Shown: positions 1 to 9,809, numbered from the stretch's first letter. The stretch: DNA of 64,000 nucleotides from Actinomycetota bacterium (GCA_018268465.1 JAFDWN010000037.1:107241-171240), one strand, 5' to 3'. Notes: generated by a model from the letters alone, not told the origin. Made by a program: numbers and translations.

Positions 1-1902
1 CCGGTGCGCGGCAACGGCAAGATCGTCCAGGAACTGGAATCGTTCTTCCGCGGCGCCGGCTGGAACGTCATCAAGGTGGTGTGGGGCCGCGAGTGGGACG
101 CGCTGCTGCACGCCGACCGCGACGGCGCCCTGGTCAACCTCATGAACTCCACCCCCGACGGGGATTACCAGACCTACAAGGCCAACGACGGCGGCTACGT
201 CCGCGAGCACTTCTTCGGCCGCGACCCGCGCACCAAGGCGCTGGTCGACCCGATGACCGACGAGCAGATCTGGAACCTCAAGCGCGGCGGGCACGACTAC
301 CGCAAGGTGTACGCCGCCTATCGCGCGGCGACCGAGCACAAGGGCCAGCCGACGGTCATCCTCGCCAAGACCATCAAGGGCTACACACTGGGCAAGCACT
401 TCGAAGGCCGCAACGCCGTACACCAGATGAAGAAGCTGGCGCTCGACGACCTCAAGTACTTCCGCGACCGCGAACGCATCCCGGTGACGGACGCGCAGCT
501 GGAGGAGAACCCCTACCTGCCGCCGTACTACCACCCCGGCATGGACGCCCCGGAGATCCGGTACATGCTCGACCGGCGCCGGGCGCTGGGCGGGTTCCTG
601 CCCGAACGGCGCACCAAGGCCAAGGTGCTGACACTGCCGGGTCACGACACCTACAAGGCGCTCAAGAAGGGGTCGGGCAACCAGGAGGTCGCGACCACGA
701 TGGCGACGGTCCGCACGTTCAAAGAACTGTTGCGGGACAAGAACATCGGGCCGCGTATCGTGCCGATCATCCCGGACGAGGCGCGCACCTTCGGTATGGA
801 CTCGTGGTTCCCGAACCTCAAGATCTACAACCGCAACGGTCAGCTCTACACCGCCGTGGACGCCGAGCTGATGCTCGCGTACAAGGAGAGCGAGGTCGGC
901 CAGATCCTGCACGAGGGCATCAACGAGGCGGGATCGACCGCGTCGTTCACCGCCGTCGGCACGTCCTACGCGACGCACAACGAGCCGATGATCCCGATCT
1001 ACATCTTCTATTCGATGTTCGGATTCCAGCGCACGGGTGACAGCTTCTGGGCCGCCGCGGACCAGATGGCACGCGGCTTCGTCCTCGGCGCAACCGCGGG
1101 CCGCACCACGCTGACCGGTGAGGGTCTGCAGCACGCCGACGGTCACTCGCTGCTGCTGGCGGCAACCAATCCTGCTGTCGTCGCCTACGATCCGGCGTTC
1201 GCCTACGAGATCGCCCACATCGTCGAAAGCGGCCTGGAGCGGATGTACGGGGAGAACCCGGAGAACATCTACTTCTACCTGACCATCTACAACGAGCCCT
1301 ACGCCCAGCCCGCCGAACCGGCCGACCTCGACGTCGAGGGTCTGCTGCGGGGCATCTATCGCTACCGCCGGGCTCCGGAGAAGCGCTCCAACGTCGCCCA
1401 GATCCTGGCATCGGGGGTGTCGGTGCCCGCGGCGCTGCGCGCGGCGGACCTGCTCGCCGAGGAGTGGGATGTGGCCGCCGACGTGTGGTCGGTGACCAGC
1501 TGGGGTGAGCTCAATCGCGACGGTGTGGCGATCGAGAAGGAAACGCTGCGCCACCCCGAGCGGTCCGCGGGCACGCCGTACGTCACCAAGGCGCTCGGTG
1601 AGGCCCAAGGTCCGGTGGTGGCGGTGTCGGACTGGATGCGGGCGGTCCCCGAACTCATCCGGCCATGGGTGCCCGGCACCTACATCACACTGGGCACCGA
1701 CGGGTTCGGGTTCTCCGACACCCGCCCGGCGGCGCGGCGGTACTTCAACACCGACGCCGAATCGGTCGTGGTGGGTGTGCTGGAGGGGCTGGCCCGGGAC
1801 GGCAACATCGATCGCTCGGTTGCGATCGAGGCAGCGCGCAAGTACCGCATCGACGACGTGATGGCCGCCGAGGTGTCGTTCAAGGACACCGGCAGCGCCT
1901 GA
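1..1902 (+). CDS. aceE: Pyruvate dehydrogenase E1 component, homodimeric type (3' part)
   Basis: This is the C-terminal 633 codons of AceE, the thiamine-diphosphate E1 subunit that decarboxylates pyruvate and passes the acetyl group to the lipoyl domain of E2. The frame is open from base 1. Since the family runs to about 900 residues, roughly the first third lies outside the window and no real start is present. Recognisable family stretches are [10 protein letters not shown] near residue 377 and [11 protein letters not shown] close to the C-terminus. In M. tuberculosis aceE (Rv2241) also sits directly before mabR and the FAS-II genes. It supplies acetyl-CoA, which suits a neighbour of fatty-acid elongation. 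Stop is TGA at 1900-1902, followed by a large palindrome. Confidence 0.96.
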   Translation, partial: PVRGNGKIVQELESFFRGAGWNVIKVVWGREWDALLHADRDGALVNLMNSTPDGDYQTYKANDGGYVREHFFGRDPRTKALVDPMTDEQIWNLKRGGHDYRKVYAAYRAATEHKGQPTVILAKTIKGYTLGKHFEGRNAVHQMKKLALDDLKYFRDRERIPVTDAQLEENPYLPPYYHPGMDAPEIRYMLDRRRALGGFLPERRTKAKVLTLPGHDTYKALKKGSGNQEVATTMATVRTFKELLRDKNIGPRIVPIIPDEARTFGMDSWFPNLKIYNRNGQLYTAVDAELMLAYKESEVGQILHEGINEAGSTASFTAVGTSYATHNEPMIPIYIFYSMFGFQRTGDSFWAAADQMARGFVLGATAGRTTLTGEGLQHADGHSLLLAATNPAVVAYDPAFAYEIAHIVESGLERMYGENPENIYFYLTIYNEPYAQPAEPADLDVEGLLRGIYRYRRAPEKRSNVAQILASGVSVPAALRAADLLAEEWDVAADVWSVTSWGELNRDGVAIEKETLRHPERSAGTPYVTKALGEAQGPVVAVSDWMRAVPELIRPWVPGTYITLGTDGFGFSDTRPAARRYFNTDAESVVVGVLEGLARDGNIDRSVAIEAARKYRIDDVMAAEVSFKDTGSA

Positions 1903-1911
1903 GCCCCACCT

Positions 1912-1989
1912 CTCTCCCCGCCGAGCAGACGCAACGGTCCCCCAGAACCCGGGTTCTGGGGGACCGTTGCGTCTGCTCGGCGGGGAGAG
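1912..1989. repeat. Perfect 39-bp-arm palindrome, probable aceE terminator
   Basis: Arms 1912-1950 and 1951-1989 are exact reverse complements with no spacer, which gives a 78-bp perfect palindrome starting 9 bp after the aceE stop. Each arm carries GAGCAGACGCA near its outer end, a string that also forms the outer arm of the hairpin after accD6. It would fold into a very stable RNA hairpin and may terminate aceE transcription before mabR. No U-tract follows. It could also be a dispersed mycobacterial intergenic repeat. Confidence 0.85.
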
Positions 1990-2025
1990 TCGGGCGGTTT
2001 AGAGGATTCCCCCATCGCGACCGCG

Positions 2026-2031
2026 TAGATT
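2026..2031 (+). promoter_or_regulatory. Candidate -10 box for leaderless mabR mRNA
   Basis: TAGATT fits the mycobacterial TANNNT -10 pattern and ends six bases before the mabR ATG at 2038, so transcription would begin at or next to the start codon. No Shine-Dalgarno sequence with normal spacing is present, which agrees with a leaderless transcript. The call rests on spacing and sequence only. Confidence 0.5.
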
Positions 2032-2037
2032 TTAGGG

Positions 2038-3324
2038 ATGCCCGACAATCGGTTCGTACCGCCGGCGTCGACGCTCGAGGTCCTGCAAAACGTCCCCGAC
2101 TCGGTGCTGCGCCGGCTGCAGCAGTACTCGGGACGGCTGGCCACCCAGGCCGTGCACGCCATGGAGGAGCGGCTGCCGTTCTTCGCCGGGCTGGAGGCGT
2201 CACAGCGGGCCAGCGTGCATCTGGTCGTCCAGACCGCGGTGGTCAACTTCGTGGAGTGGATGCGCGACCCGAAAAGTAACGTCAGCTACACCGCGCAAGC
2301 CTTCGAAGTGGTGCCGCAGGACCTGACCCGGCGTATCGCGCTGCGCCAGACCGTGGAGATGGTGCGCACCACCATGGAGTTCTTCGAGGAAGCCGTGCCG
2401 CTGCTGGCCCGGTCCGACGAGCAGGTCACCGCGCTGACCGCGGGCATCCTGCGCTACAGCCGGGATCTGGCGTTCGCCGCCGCGACGGCCTACGCCGACG
2501 CCGCCGAGGCCCGCGGCGCCTGGGACACCCGTATGGAGGCCAACATCGTCGACGCGGTGGTGCGCGGTGCCGTCGGCCCCGAACTGCAGTCCCAGGCGGC
2601 CGCACTGAACTGGGATGCCACCGCGCCCGCGACGGTGATCGTGGGATTACCCCAACCCGACCGGATCGACCTGGCCAGCGACGACGTCCGCGACGTCGTC
2701 AACCGCAATGACCGCGCCGCGCTGTCGGACGTGCACGGCACCTGGCTGGTGGCGATCGTCTCGGGGCCGCTCTCACCGACCGACCGGTTCCTGGCCGAAC
2801 TGCTCAAGGTGTTCGCCGACGGGCCCGTGGTCGTCGGGCCGACCGCGCCCACCCTGGCCGGGGCCCACCGCAGCGCCACCGAAGCGATCTCGGGTATGAA
2901 CGCCGTCGCCGGCTGGAGCGGGGCGCCGCGGCCCGTGGGAGCCCGGGAATTGCTGCCCGAACGTGCGTTGCTGGGCGACACGAGCGCCGTCGCCGCCCTC
3001 GACGCCGAGGTGATGCGGCCGCTGGCCGACGCGGGTCCGGCCCTCACCGAAACGCTCGACGCCTACCTCGACTCCGGCGGCGCCATCGAGGCGTGCGCCC
3101 GCAAGTTGTTCGTTCATCCAAATACCGTGCGCTACCGGCTCAAACGGATTGCCGACTTCACGGGCCGCGATCCCACCCTGCCCCGTGACGCCTATGTCCT
3201 GAGGGTGGCCACGACAGTGGGCAGGCTCAGCAGGCAGGCGTATCCGTCGAGCACGCCAAACGGCTCCCACATGGGTGTGCCGGCCATCCGATCGGCACCG
3301 CTGCCCGCACCGCGGTCGATGTAA
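2038..3324 (+). CDS. mabR: MabR-like PucR/CdaR-family transcriptional regulator
   Basis: A 428-residue regulator directly upstream of fabD, matching the position of Rv2242/MabR, described as the regulator of the FAS-II mycolate operon. The N-terminal two-thirds has no motif I can name. The C-terminal stretch at about residues 345-400 holds the PucR-type helix-turn-helix, including ACARKLFVHPNTVRYRLKRI. The ATG at 2038 is chosen because a TANNNT box ends six bases upstream. The last ~25 residues (YPSSTPNG onwards) look low in conservation. The operator it should bind lies 42 bp after its stop. Confidence 0.9.
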   Translation: MPDNRFVPPASTLEVLQNVPDSVLRRLQQYSGRLATQAVHAMEERLPFFAGLEASQRASVHLVVQTAVVNFVEWMRDPKSNVSYTAQAFEVVPQDLTRRIALRQTVEMVRTTMEFFEEAVPLLARSDEQVTALTAGILRYSRDLAFAAATAYADAAEARGAWDTRMEANIVDAVVRGAVGPELQSQAAALNWDATAPATVIVGLPQPDRIDLASDDVRDVVNRNDRAALSDVHGTWLVAIVSGPLSPTDRFLAELLKVFADGPVVVGPTAPTLAGAHRSATEAISGMNAVAGWSGAPRPVGARELLPERALLGDTSAVAALDAEVMRPLADAGPALTETLDAYLDSGGAIEACARKLFVHPNTVRYRLKRIADFTGRDPTLPRDAYVLRVATTVGRLSRQAYPSSTPNGSHMGVPAIRSAPLPAPRSM

Positions 3325-3365
3325 CAGGTTGCAGGCGGATATCGATGGTGTCGCATCACATGCGG

Positions 3366-3386
3366 TTTTGTGGGACCCATACAAAA
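3366..3386. promoter_or_regulatory. MabR operator, TTTTGT-N9-ACAAAA
   Basis: TTTTGT at 3366-3371 and ACAAAA at 3381-3386 form a perfect inverted repeat around nine bases. This is the motif reported, as I recall, for MabR binding at the FAS-II promoter. It lies 66 bp before the fabD start. A possible -10 (TATTCT, 3404-3409) follows 17 bp after the right half-site, so bound MabR could touch the -35 region. A lone extra ACAAAA half-site occurs at 3419-3424. Confidence 0.8.
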
Positions 3387-3452
3387 ACATAAGACAAGGT
3401 TCATATTCTCTTACACCGCACAAAACCGGCTTCACAGTGTTTTCTTAATTCC

Positions 3453-4394
3453 GTGCCTCCCGCTTCTGCGTCTCAACAGCCTGCGCTCGGACTGCTCGCG
3501 CCCGGACAAGGTTCCCAAACTCCCGGCATGCTCGCCCCGTGGCTCGAGCTGCCCGGCGCCACGGAACGCGTCGGCCTGTGGTCCAAAGCCAGCGGCCTGG
3601 ACCTGGCCCGGCTCGGAACCACCGCGACGGCCGAGGAGATCACCGACACCGCCATCACCCAGCCGCTGGTCGTCGCGGCGACCCTGCTCGCCCACGACGA
3701 GTTGACCAAGCGCGGTCTGCTCGCCGGTGCGCAGACGATCGTCGCAGGACATTCCGTCGGCGAGATCGCCGCGTACGCCATCGCCGGTGTCATCTCGGCC
3801 GACGACGCGGTCGCGTTGGCCGCCACCCGTGGCGCGGAGATGGCCAAAGCCTGCGCGGCCGAGCCGACCGGCATGGCGGCAATCCTCGGCGGCGACGAAG
3901 CCGAGGTGCTCGCCCGCCTCGACGAGCTGGCCCTGGTGCCCGCCAACCGCAACGCCGCCGGACAGATCGTCGCTGCGGGCCGGATCGACGCCCTGGAGCG
4001 GTTGGCCGACGAACCCCCGGCCAAGGCCCGCGTGCGCCTGCTCGCCACCGCAGGCGCGTTCCACACCGAGTTCATGGCCTCGGCCCTGGAGGCCTACGCG
4101 GCCGCCGCCGCGGCGGTGGCCACGGCCGAGCCCACCGCGACGCTGCTGTCCAACGCCGACGGGCAGCCGGTGACCTCGGCCGCCGACGCGATGGACAAAC
4201 TGGTGGCGCAGCTGACGAGGCCGGTGCGCTGGGATCTGTGCACCCAGACGCTGCGCCAGCACGAAGTCGCCGCGATCGTCGAGTTCCCGCCCGCGGGTAC
4301 CCTCGCCGGCATCGCCAAGCGTGAACTTCGGGGAGTGCCGGGATACGCCGTCAAGACCCCCGCAGACCTGGACGGGCTGAAAGAGCTCTCGTAG
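3453..4394 (+). CDS. fabD: Malonyl-CoA:ACP transacylase FabD
   Basis: FabD moves malonyl from CoA to AcpM, making the extender units for KasA and KasB. The 313-residue protein has the family start LLAPGQGSQ and the nucleophile motif GHSVGE with Ser101. The catalytic His is probably His204 in GAFHTEF, and NRNAAGQIV is also present. Start is GTG at 3453. It gives about a dozen residues before the conserved LGLLAPGQG, more than the M. tuberculosis protein as I recall it, and no strong ribosome binding site is visible, so the N-terminus is the uncertain part. It is the first gene of fabD-acpM-kasA-kasB-accD6, downstream of the MabR operator. Confidence 0.96.
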   Translation: MPPASASQQPALGLLAPGQGSQTPGMLAPWLELPGATERVGLWSKASGLDLARLGTTATAEEITDTAITQPLVVAATLLAHDELTKRGLLAGAQTIVAGHSVGEIAAYAIAGVISADDAVALAATRGAEMAKACAAEPTGMAAILGGDEAEVLARLDELALVPANRNAAGQIVAAGRIDALERLADEPPAKARVRLLATAGAFHTEFMASALEAYAAAAAAVATAEPTATLLSNADGQPVTSAADAMDKLVAQLTRPVRWDLCTQTLRQHEVAAIVEFPPAGTLAGIAKRELRGVPGYAVKTPADLDGLKELS

Positions 4395-4519
4395 GACTGA
4401 TCCCGGCGCGAATGCCGGGCAGTCGTCACAACCGCATAACCGTCAGGACAACCGCACCCAACCCGGAGTGCGGTAACAACCACCAGCCGATCACACACGA
4501 TCAAGAAGAAGGAGCCACC

Positions 4520-4816
4520 GTGCCCGCCACTCAGGAAGAGATCATCTCCGGCCTCGCCGAGATCATCGAAGAGGTCACCGGTATCGAGCCCTCGGAGGTC
4601 ACCCCCGAGAAGTCGTTCGTCGACGACCTGGACATCGACTCGCTGTCGATGGTCGAGATCGCCGTCCAGACCGAGGACAAGTACGGCGTGAAGATCCCCG
4701 ATGAGGACCTCGCCGGTCTGCGCACCGTCGGTGACGTGGTTTCCTACATCCAGAAGCTCGAGGAGGAAAACCCCGAGGCGGCCGCCGCCCTGCGCGAGAA
4801 GTTCGCGGGCGAATGA
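4520..4816 (+). CDS. acpM: Meromycolate extension acyl carrier protein AcpM
   Basis: This acyl carrier protein of FAS-II is 98 residues long, acidic, and has Ser41 in DIDSLSMVE as the phosphopantetheine attachment site. GTG 4520 is chosen because AAGAAGGAG lies at 4505-4513 and the conserved TQEEII begins right after it; an in-frame start at 4412 would add an unrelated N-terminus. The C-terminal tail after [13 protein letters not shown] is short. M. tuberculosis AcpM is about 115 residues with a longer tail. The stop overlaps the kasA start as ATGA, implying translational coupling. Confidence 0.97.
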   Translation: MPATQEEIISGLAEIIEEVTGIEPSEVTPEKSFVDDLDIDSLSMVEIAVQTEDKYGVKIPDEDLAGLRTVGDVVSYIQKLEEENPEAAAALREKFAGE

Positions 4817-6063
4817 CCAGACCTTCCACTGCCAACGGCGGCTTCCCCGCCGTCGTGGTGACGGCCATCGAGGCCACCACGGCGCTCGCCCCCGACATCG
4901 AGAGCACGTGGAAGGGCCTGCTGGCCGGCGAAAGCGGCATCCGCGTTCTCGAGGACGAGTTCGTCACCAAGTGGGACCTGCCGGTGCGCATCGGCGGTCA
5001 CCTCGTCGAGGACATGGACAGCCAACTCACCCGCATCGAACTGCGCCGCAATTCCTACGTGCAGCGCATGTCACTGGTGCTGGCCCGCCGGCTGTGGGAG
5101 AACTCGGGTAAGCCCGAGGTCGACCCGGATCGGTTCGCGGTCGTTATCGGCACGGGTCTCGGTGGTGGCGAGAAGATCGTCGAGACCTATGACGCGATGA
5201 ACGAAGGCGGGATCCGCAAGGTGTCCCCGCTGGCCGTTCAGATGGTCATGCCGAACGGTGCGGCCGCGGTCGCCGGTCTGGAGCTGGGTGCCCGCGCCGG
5301 GGTCATCACCCCGGTGTCGGCGTGTTCGTCCGGCTCGGAGGCCATCGCCCACGGGTGGCGACAGATCGTCATGGGCGACGCGGACTTCGCCGTCGTCGGT
5401 GGCGTGGAGGGCACCATCGAGGCCTTGCCCATCGCGGCATTCTCGATGATGCGTGCCATGTCGACGCGCAACGACGATCCGGCGGGCGCCTCGCGCCCGT
5501 TCGACAAGGATCGCGACGGCTTCGTGTTCGGCGAGGCCGGGGCGATGATGATCATCGAGACCGAAGAGCATGCCCTGGCCCGTGGCGCCAAGCCGCTGGC
5601 CCGGCTCATGGGTGCCGGGATCACCTCGGACGCGTTCCACATGGTCGCTCCGGCGGAAGACGGCAAGCGGGCCGGTGCCGCAATGAAGCGGGCGATGGAG
5701 ACCGCCGGACTCGATCCGAAGGACATCGACCACGTCAACGCGCACGGCACGGCAACCCCGATCGGTGACACCGCCGAGGCCACGGCCATCCGGGTCGCCG
5801 GGTGCGAGCAGGCCGCGGTGTACGCGCCGAAGTCGGCACTGGGTCATTCCATCGGCGCCGTCGGTGCGCTCGAGTCGGTGCTGACCGTGCTGGCGCTGCG
5901 TGACGGCGTCATCCCGCCGACGCTGAACTACGAGACGCCGGATCCCGAGATCGATCTCGATGTGGTTGCGGGCGAGCCTCGATATGGCGACTACCAGTAC
6001 GCCATCAACAATTCGTTCGGATTCGGTGGACACAATGTCGCCCTGGCGTTCGGGCGGTACTGA
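4813..6063 (+). CDS. kasA: Beta-ketoacyl-ACP synthase KasA
   Basis: KasA performs the condensing step of FAS-II, joining malonyl-AcpM to a growing acyl-AcpM in meromycolate synthesis. At 416 residues it matches the usual length. Cys171 in VSACSSGSE is the acyl-accepting nucleophile. The active-site histidines lie in [11 protein letters not shown] and [10 protein letters not shown], the latter with the conserved Lys. The C-terminal [10 protein letters not shown] loop is intact. ATG 4813 overlaps the acpM stop by four bases. KasA is a target of thiolactomycin-type inhibitors in the family. Confidence 0.97.
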   Translation: MTRPSTANGGFPAVVVTAIEATTALAPDIESTWKGLLAGESGIRVLEDEFVTKWDLPVRIGGHLVEDMDSQLTRIELRRNSYVQRMSLVLARRLWENSGKPEVDPDRFAVVIGTGLGGGEKIVETYDAMNEGGIRKVSPLAVQMVMPNGAAAVAGLELGARAGVITPVSACSSGSEAIAHGWRQIVMGDADFAVVGGVEGTIEALPIAAFSMMRAMSTRNDDPAGASRPFDKDRDGFVFGEAGAMMIIETEEHALARGAKPLARLMGAGITSDAFHMVAPAEDGKRAGAAMKRAMETAGLDPKDIDHVNAHGTATPIGDTAEATAIRVAGCEQAAVYAPKSALGHSIGAVGALESVLTVLALRDGVIPPTLNYETPDPEIDLDVVAGEPRYGDYQYAINNSFGFGGHNVALAFGRY

Positions 6064-6103
6064 GGTAGCCGCGCATGCGTAGAGAGGAACTGTCGGAGTA
6101 GTA

Positions 6104-7357
6104 ATGGCAGGGTTGAGCACGGGGAACGGCTTCCCCAACGTTGTTGTCACGGGCGTTGCCATGACAACTGCCCTGGCATCGGATGCGGACAGCACCTGGA
6201 AGGAACTGCTCGACGGCAAGAGCGGGATCCGTTTGCTCGAGGACCCGTTTGTCGAGGAGTACGACCTGCCCGTCCGCATCGGGGGGCACCTCCGCGAGGA
6301 TTTCGACCACGAACTGACCAGGATCGAACTTCGCCGTCTGTCGTACCTGCAGAAGATGTCGACGGTGTTGAGCCGGCGGGTATGGCAGAACGCCGGTTCG
6401 CCCGAGGTCGATCCCCGCAGGCTGATGGTCTCCATCGGCACGGGGATGGGCTCGAGCGAGGAGCTGCTGTTCGCCTACGAAGCGTTGAAGGCGAAGGGGC
6501 TGCGGGGCGTATCGCCACTGGCGGTGCAGATGTACATGCCCAACGCCGCGGCGGCCGCCGTGGGTTTGGAACGTCAGGCCAGGGCCGGGGTCAGCACCCC
6601 GGTCTCGGCCTGCGCGTCCGGCTCCGAGGGTATCGCCAACGCATGGCGCAACATCGTGCTCGGCGAGGCCGACGTCGCGATCTGCGGCGGTGTCGAGACC
6701 AAGATCGAGGCGGTGCCGATCGCCGGGTTCGCCCAGATGCGCATCGTGCTGTCCACCACCAACGACAACCCCGCCGGTGCGTGCCGCCCGTTCGACAGGG
6801 ACCGCAACGGGTTCGTCTTCGGTGAGGGCGGCGCGCTGCTGGTGATCGAGACCGAGGAGCACGCCAAGGCACGCGGCGCCACGCCGCTGGCGCGCATCAT
6901 GGGAGCCAGCGTCACGTCGGATGGCTACCACATCGTGGCGCCCGACCCCAACGGCGAGCAGGCCGGGTACGCGATGACGCGGGCCATCCAGCTCGCGGGC
7001 CTGCAGCCCGCCGACATCGACCACGTCAACGCCCATGCCACCGGCACGACGGTCGGCGACGTGGCCGAGGGCAAAGCCATCAACAACGCCATGGGCAGCC
7101 ACCGGCCCGCGGTGTACGCACCGAAGTCGGCACTGGGGCATTCGGTGGGCGCGGTGGGCGCGGTCGAGTCCATCCTGACCGTGTTCGCTCTGCGGGATGG
7201 TGTCATTCCGCCGACGCTGAATCTGGAGAACCTCGATCCGGAGATCGATCTGGACGTGGTTGCGAAGGAACCGCGCACCGGCGACTTCCGGTACGCCCTG
7301 AACAACTCGTTCGGATTCGGCGGGCACAACGTCTCCATCGCCTTTGGAAAGTACTGA
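6104..7357 (+). CDS. kasB: Beta-ketoacyl-ACP synthase KasB
   Basis: KasB is the second FAS-II condensing enzyme and is known to extend meromycolates to full length. The 417-residue protein is a clear paralogue of the preceding gene. It has Cys170 in VSACASGSE, the histidine motifs [11 protein letters not shown] and [10 protein letters not shown], and the [10 protein letters not shown] ending. It starts 40 bp after kasA; AGAGGAAC and GGAG occur upstream of the ATG at 6104. The long N-terminal leader sometimes annotated for M. tuberculosis KasB is absent here. The tandem KasA/KasB pair is typical of mycobacteria. Confidence 0.97.
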   Translation: MAGLSTGNGFPNVVVTGVAMTTALASDADSTWKELLDGKSGIRLLEDPFVEEYDLPVRIGGHLREDFDHELTRIELRRLSYLQKMSTVLSRRVWQNAGSPEVDPRRLMVSIGTGMGSSEELLFAYEALKAKGLRGVSPLAVQMYMPNAAAAAVGLERQARAGVSTPVSACASGSEGIANAWRNIVLGEADVAICGGVETKIEAVPIAGFAQMRIVLSTTNDNPAGACRPFDRDRNGFVFGEGGALLVIETEEHAKARGATPLARIMGASVTSDGYHIVAPDPNGEQAGYAMTRAIQLAGLQPADIDHVNAHATGTTVGDVAEGKAINNAMGSHRPAVYAPKSALGHSVGAVGAVESILTVFALRDGVIPPTLNLENLDPEIDLDVVAKEPRTGDFRYALNNSFGFGGHNVSIAFGKY

Positions 7358-7411
7358 CCGACAGCACCTTTCGATTACGCATGCCGCATCCGGCGGTCAC
7401 AGGAGGTTTGT

Positions 7412-8845
7412 ATGACGATCATGGCCCCGCAGGCCGTCGGTGAATCGCTCGACCCGCGTGACCCGCTGTTGCGGCTGTCCGCGTTCTTCGACGAGGGCAG
7501 CGTCGAATTGCTGCACGAGCGGGACCGCTCGGGCGTCCTCGCCGCCGCGGGCACGGTCAACGGTGTACGCACCATCGCGTTCTGCACCGACGGCACCGTC
7601 ATGGGCGGGGCCATGGGCGTGGAGGGCTGTGCCCACATCGTCAACGCGTACGACACCGCCATCGAGGAGCAGTGCCCGATCGTGGGTATCTGGCATTCCG
7701 GCGGTGCCCGGCTGGCCGAGGGGGTGCGCGCGCTGCACGCCGTCGGCCTGATGTTCGAGGCGATGATCCGCGCGTCGGGCTATGTCCCGCAGATCTCGGT
7801 GGTGGTGGGTTTCGCCGCCGGTGGTGCCGCTTACGGGCCCGCGCTGACCGACGTCGTCGTGATGGCGCCGGAGGGCCGGGTGTTCGTCACCGGTCCCGAC
7901 GTGGTGCGCAGTGTCACCGGCGAGGACGTCGACATGGCCTCGCTCGGTGGCCCGGACACCCACCACAAGAAGTCCGGCGTCTGCCACATCGTGGCCGACG
8001 ATGAACTCGACGCCTACGCGCGCGGTCGCCGGCTGGTCGGATTGTTCTGCCAGCAGGGACATTTCGACCGTGCCAAGGCCGAGGCGGGCGACACCGACAT
8101 CGCCGCCCTGCTGCCGGAGTCGGCGCGCCGGGCCTACGACGTGCATCCCATCGTCGAGGCGCTGCTGGACGATCCCGAGGACGGTGGAGCACCGTTCGAG
8201 GAGTTCCAGGCCAAGTGGGCGCCGTCGATCGTGGTGGGTCTGGGGCGGCTGTCCGGCCGCAGCGTCGGAGTCATCGCCAACAACCCGCTTCGGCTGGGTG
8301 GTTGCCTGAACTCCGAAAGCGCCGAGAAGGCAGCGCGTTTCGTGCGGCTGTGCGACGCGTTCGGCATCCCACTGGTCGTCGTCGTCGACGTCCCCGGCTA
8401 TCTGCCCGGTGTGGACCAGGAATGGGGCGGCGTCGTGCGCCGCGGGGCGAAACTGCTGCACGCGTTCGGCGAGTCCACTGTTCCGCGCGTGACGTTGGTG
8501 ACCCGCAAGATCTACGGCGGGGCCTACATCGCGATGAACGCCCGATCGCTCAACGCCACCAAGGTGTTCGCGTGGCCGGACGCCGAGGTCGCGGTGATGG
8601 GCGCGAAGGCCGCGGTGGGCATCCTGCACAAGAAGAAGCTGGCGGCCACACCCGAACATGAGCGCGAGGCGCTGCACGACGAGCTCGCCGCCGAGCATGA
8701 ACGGATCGCCGGCGGCGTGGACAGCGCCATCGAGATCGGCGTGGTCGACGAGAAGATCGACCCCGCGCACACCCGCAGCAGGCTGACCCAGGCACTGGCC
8801 GAGGCGCCCGCACGCCGCGGCCGCCACAAGAACATTCCGCTCTGA
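7412..8845 (+). CDS. accD6: Acyl-CoA carboxylase carboxyltransferase beta subunit AccD6
   Basis: AccD6 is the carboxyltransferase that, with a biotinylated alpha subunit, makes malonyl-CoA for FAS-I/FAS-II. The 477-residue protein has the two crotonase-like halves of the family, with WHSGGARLAEG near residue 93 and VDVPGYLPGVDQE near residue 329. It begins with GTAT-ATG after a strong AGGAGG at 7401. It is the last gene of the FAS-II operon and is followed by an imperfect hairpin. Biotin is carried by a separate subunit that is not in this window. Confidence 0.96.
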   Translation: MTIMAPQAVGESLDPRDPLLRLSAFFDEGSVELLHERDRSGVLAAAGTVNGVRTIAFCTDGTVMGGAMGVEGCAHIVNAYDTAIEEQCPIVGIWHSGGARLAEGVRALHAVGLMFEAMIRASGYVPQISVVVGFAAGGAAYGPALTDVVVMAPEGRVFVTGPDVVRSVTGEDVDMASLGGPDTHHKKSGVCHIVADDELDAYARGRRLVGLFCQQGHFDRAKAEAGDTDIAALLPESARRAYDVHPIVEALLDDPEDGGAPFEEFQAKWAPSIVVGLGRLSGRSVGVIANNPLRLGGCLNSESAEKAARFVRLCDAFGIPLVVVVDVPGYLPGVDQEWGGVVRRGAKLLHAFGESTVPRVTLVTRKIYGGAYIAMNARSLNATKVFAWPDAEVAVMGAKAAVGILHKKKLAATPEHEREALHDELAAEHERIAGGVDSAIEIGVVDEKIDPAHTRSRLTQALAEAPARRGRHKNIPL

Positions 8846-8856
8846 TCCCTGCGCGA

Positions 8857-8908
8857 GCAGACGCAGAAGCCCCCGCACGCCCAGCGTGTCGGGGCCTTTT
8901 GCGTCTGC
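8857..8908. terminator. Imperfect hairpin after accD6 (GAGCAGACGCA-type)
   Basis: Arms 8857-8878 and 8886-8908 pair with about two mismatches and one bulge around a seven-base loop. The right arm includes CCTTTTGCGTCTGC. The outer arm GAGCAGACGCA (8855-8865) is the string found in the perfect palindrome after aceE. Its place between accD6 and the next gene suggests a terminator of the FAS-II operon, although it lies close to the start of the following exporter gene. Confidence 0.65.
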
Positions 8909-8918
8909 TGGGCATGTC

Positions 8919-9797
8919 GTGGCGGTGAGGTCGGGGCCGCTGGCCGCGCCCGCACTGATGGTGCTCGGTGGGTGCACGATGTACGTCGGCGCATCGTTCG
9001 GCGTGCTGCTGTTCGAGTATTTTCCACCTGCCGGGGTGGCGTGGCTGCGCATCGCCGCCAGCGCGGTGATCATGCTGGCGCTGGTCCGCCCGGGCCGTAC
9101 CGCCTGGCAGAGCAGGCCGATGCTGTTGGCCGGCGTGTTCGGCCTCGTCACGGCGTTGATGAACATCTGTTTCTACGAGGCGATCGCGCGGTTGCCGCTG
9201 GGCACCGCGGTCGCCATCGAATTCCTCGGCCCGATCGCGGTGGTGGCGGCCGAATCCCGTTCGCTGCGGGCGCTGGGGTCGCTGCTTGCGGCCCTGTCGG
9301 GGGTGGTGCTCATCGCCGACGTCCAGTTCGCCGCGCAACCGCTCGGGATCGCGTTTGCGCTGTCGGCGGCGGCGTTTTGGGCCGGTTATGTCGTGCTCGG
9401 CAAAGTGGTTGCACAGCGGGGCAATTCGCTGGAGTCGCTGGCCGTGGGCTGGGCGATCGCCGCGGTGGTGACGGCACCGCTGCTGATCGGGATCGTGCGG
9501 GGGTGGGGTTCGCCCGGCGCGCAGGAGCGCGGGTGGTGGACGGTCGTGGCGATGGTCGGCGCGCTGGCGGTGTTCTCCAGCGTGATCCCCTACGCACTGG
9601 ATCAGGTCATCCTGCGGATGGTCGGCCGGGCGAGATTCGCGCTGCTGCTGGCGCTGCTGCCGGTGTCGGCCGTGCTTGTGGGGTTCGTCGCGCTCGGGCA
9701 GGTACCCAGTCCGCCGGAGCTGGTGGGTATCGCCCTGGTGGTGCTCGCGCTGGTCGTCAGCGACCGCGACAAGGACGCGGCGTCCAACCCGCCATAG
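8919..9797 (+). CDS. EamA/RhtA-family membrane exporter
   Basis: A ten-helix drug/metabolite transporter superfamily protein of about 292 residues, most like the RhtA branch (threonine/homoserine export). Hydrophobic segments fill the protein, and the two EamA repeats are seen as GASFGVLLFEYFPPAGVAWLR and, in the second half, VIPYALDQVILRMVGRARFAL. GTG 8919 is chosen (GTG 8925 is equally possible), because the longer GTG at 8886 starts inside the hairpin arm. It is convergent with the stress-protein gene, with 12 bp between stops. The substrate cannot be read from sequence. Confidence 0.85.
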   Translation: MAVRSGPLAAPALMVLGGCTMYVGASFGVLLFEYFPPAGVAWLRIAASAVIMLALVRPGRTAWQSRPMLLAGVFGLVTALMNICFYEAIARLPLGTAVAIEFLGPIAVVAAESRSLRALGSLLAALSGVVLIADVQFAAQPLGIAFALSAAAFWAGYVVLGKVVAQRGNSLESLAVGWAIAAVVTAPLLIGIVRGWGSPGAQERGWWTVVAMVGALAVFSSVIPYALDQVILRMVGRARFALLLALLPVSAVLVGFVALGQVPSPPELVGIALVVLALVVSDRDKDAASNPP

Positions 9798-9809
9798 CCC
9801 CGGGAAACC

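Noticed and set aside
7397-9166. A 589-codon antisense frame over accD6 and the exporter gene
   Set aside because: The translation is Gly/Arg/His-rich with no family features; both sense genes are clear.
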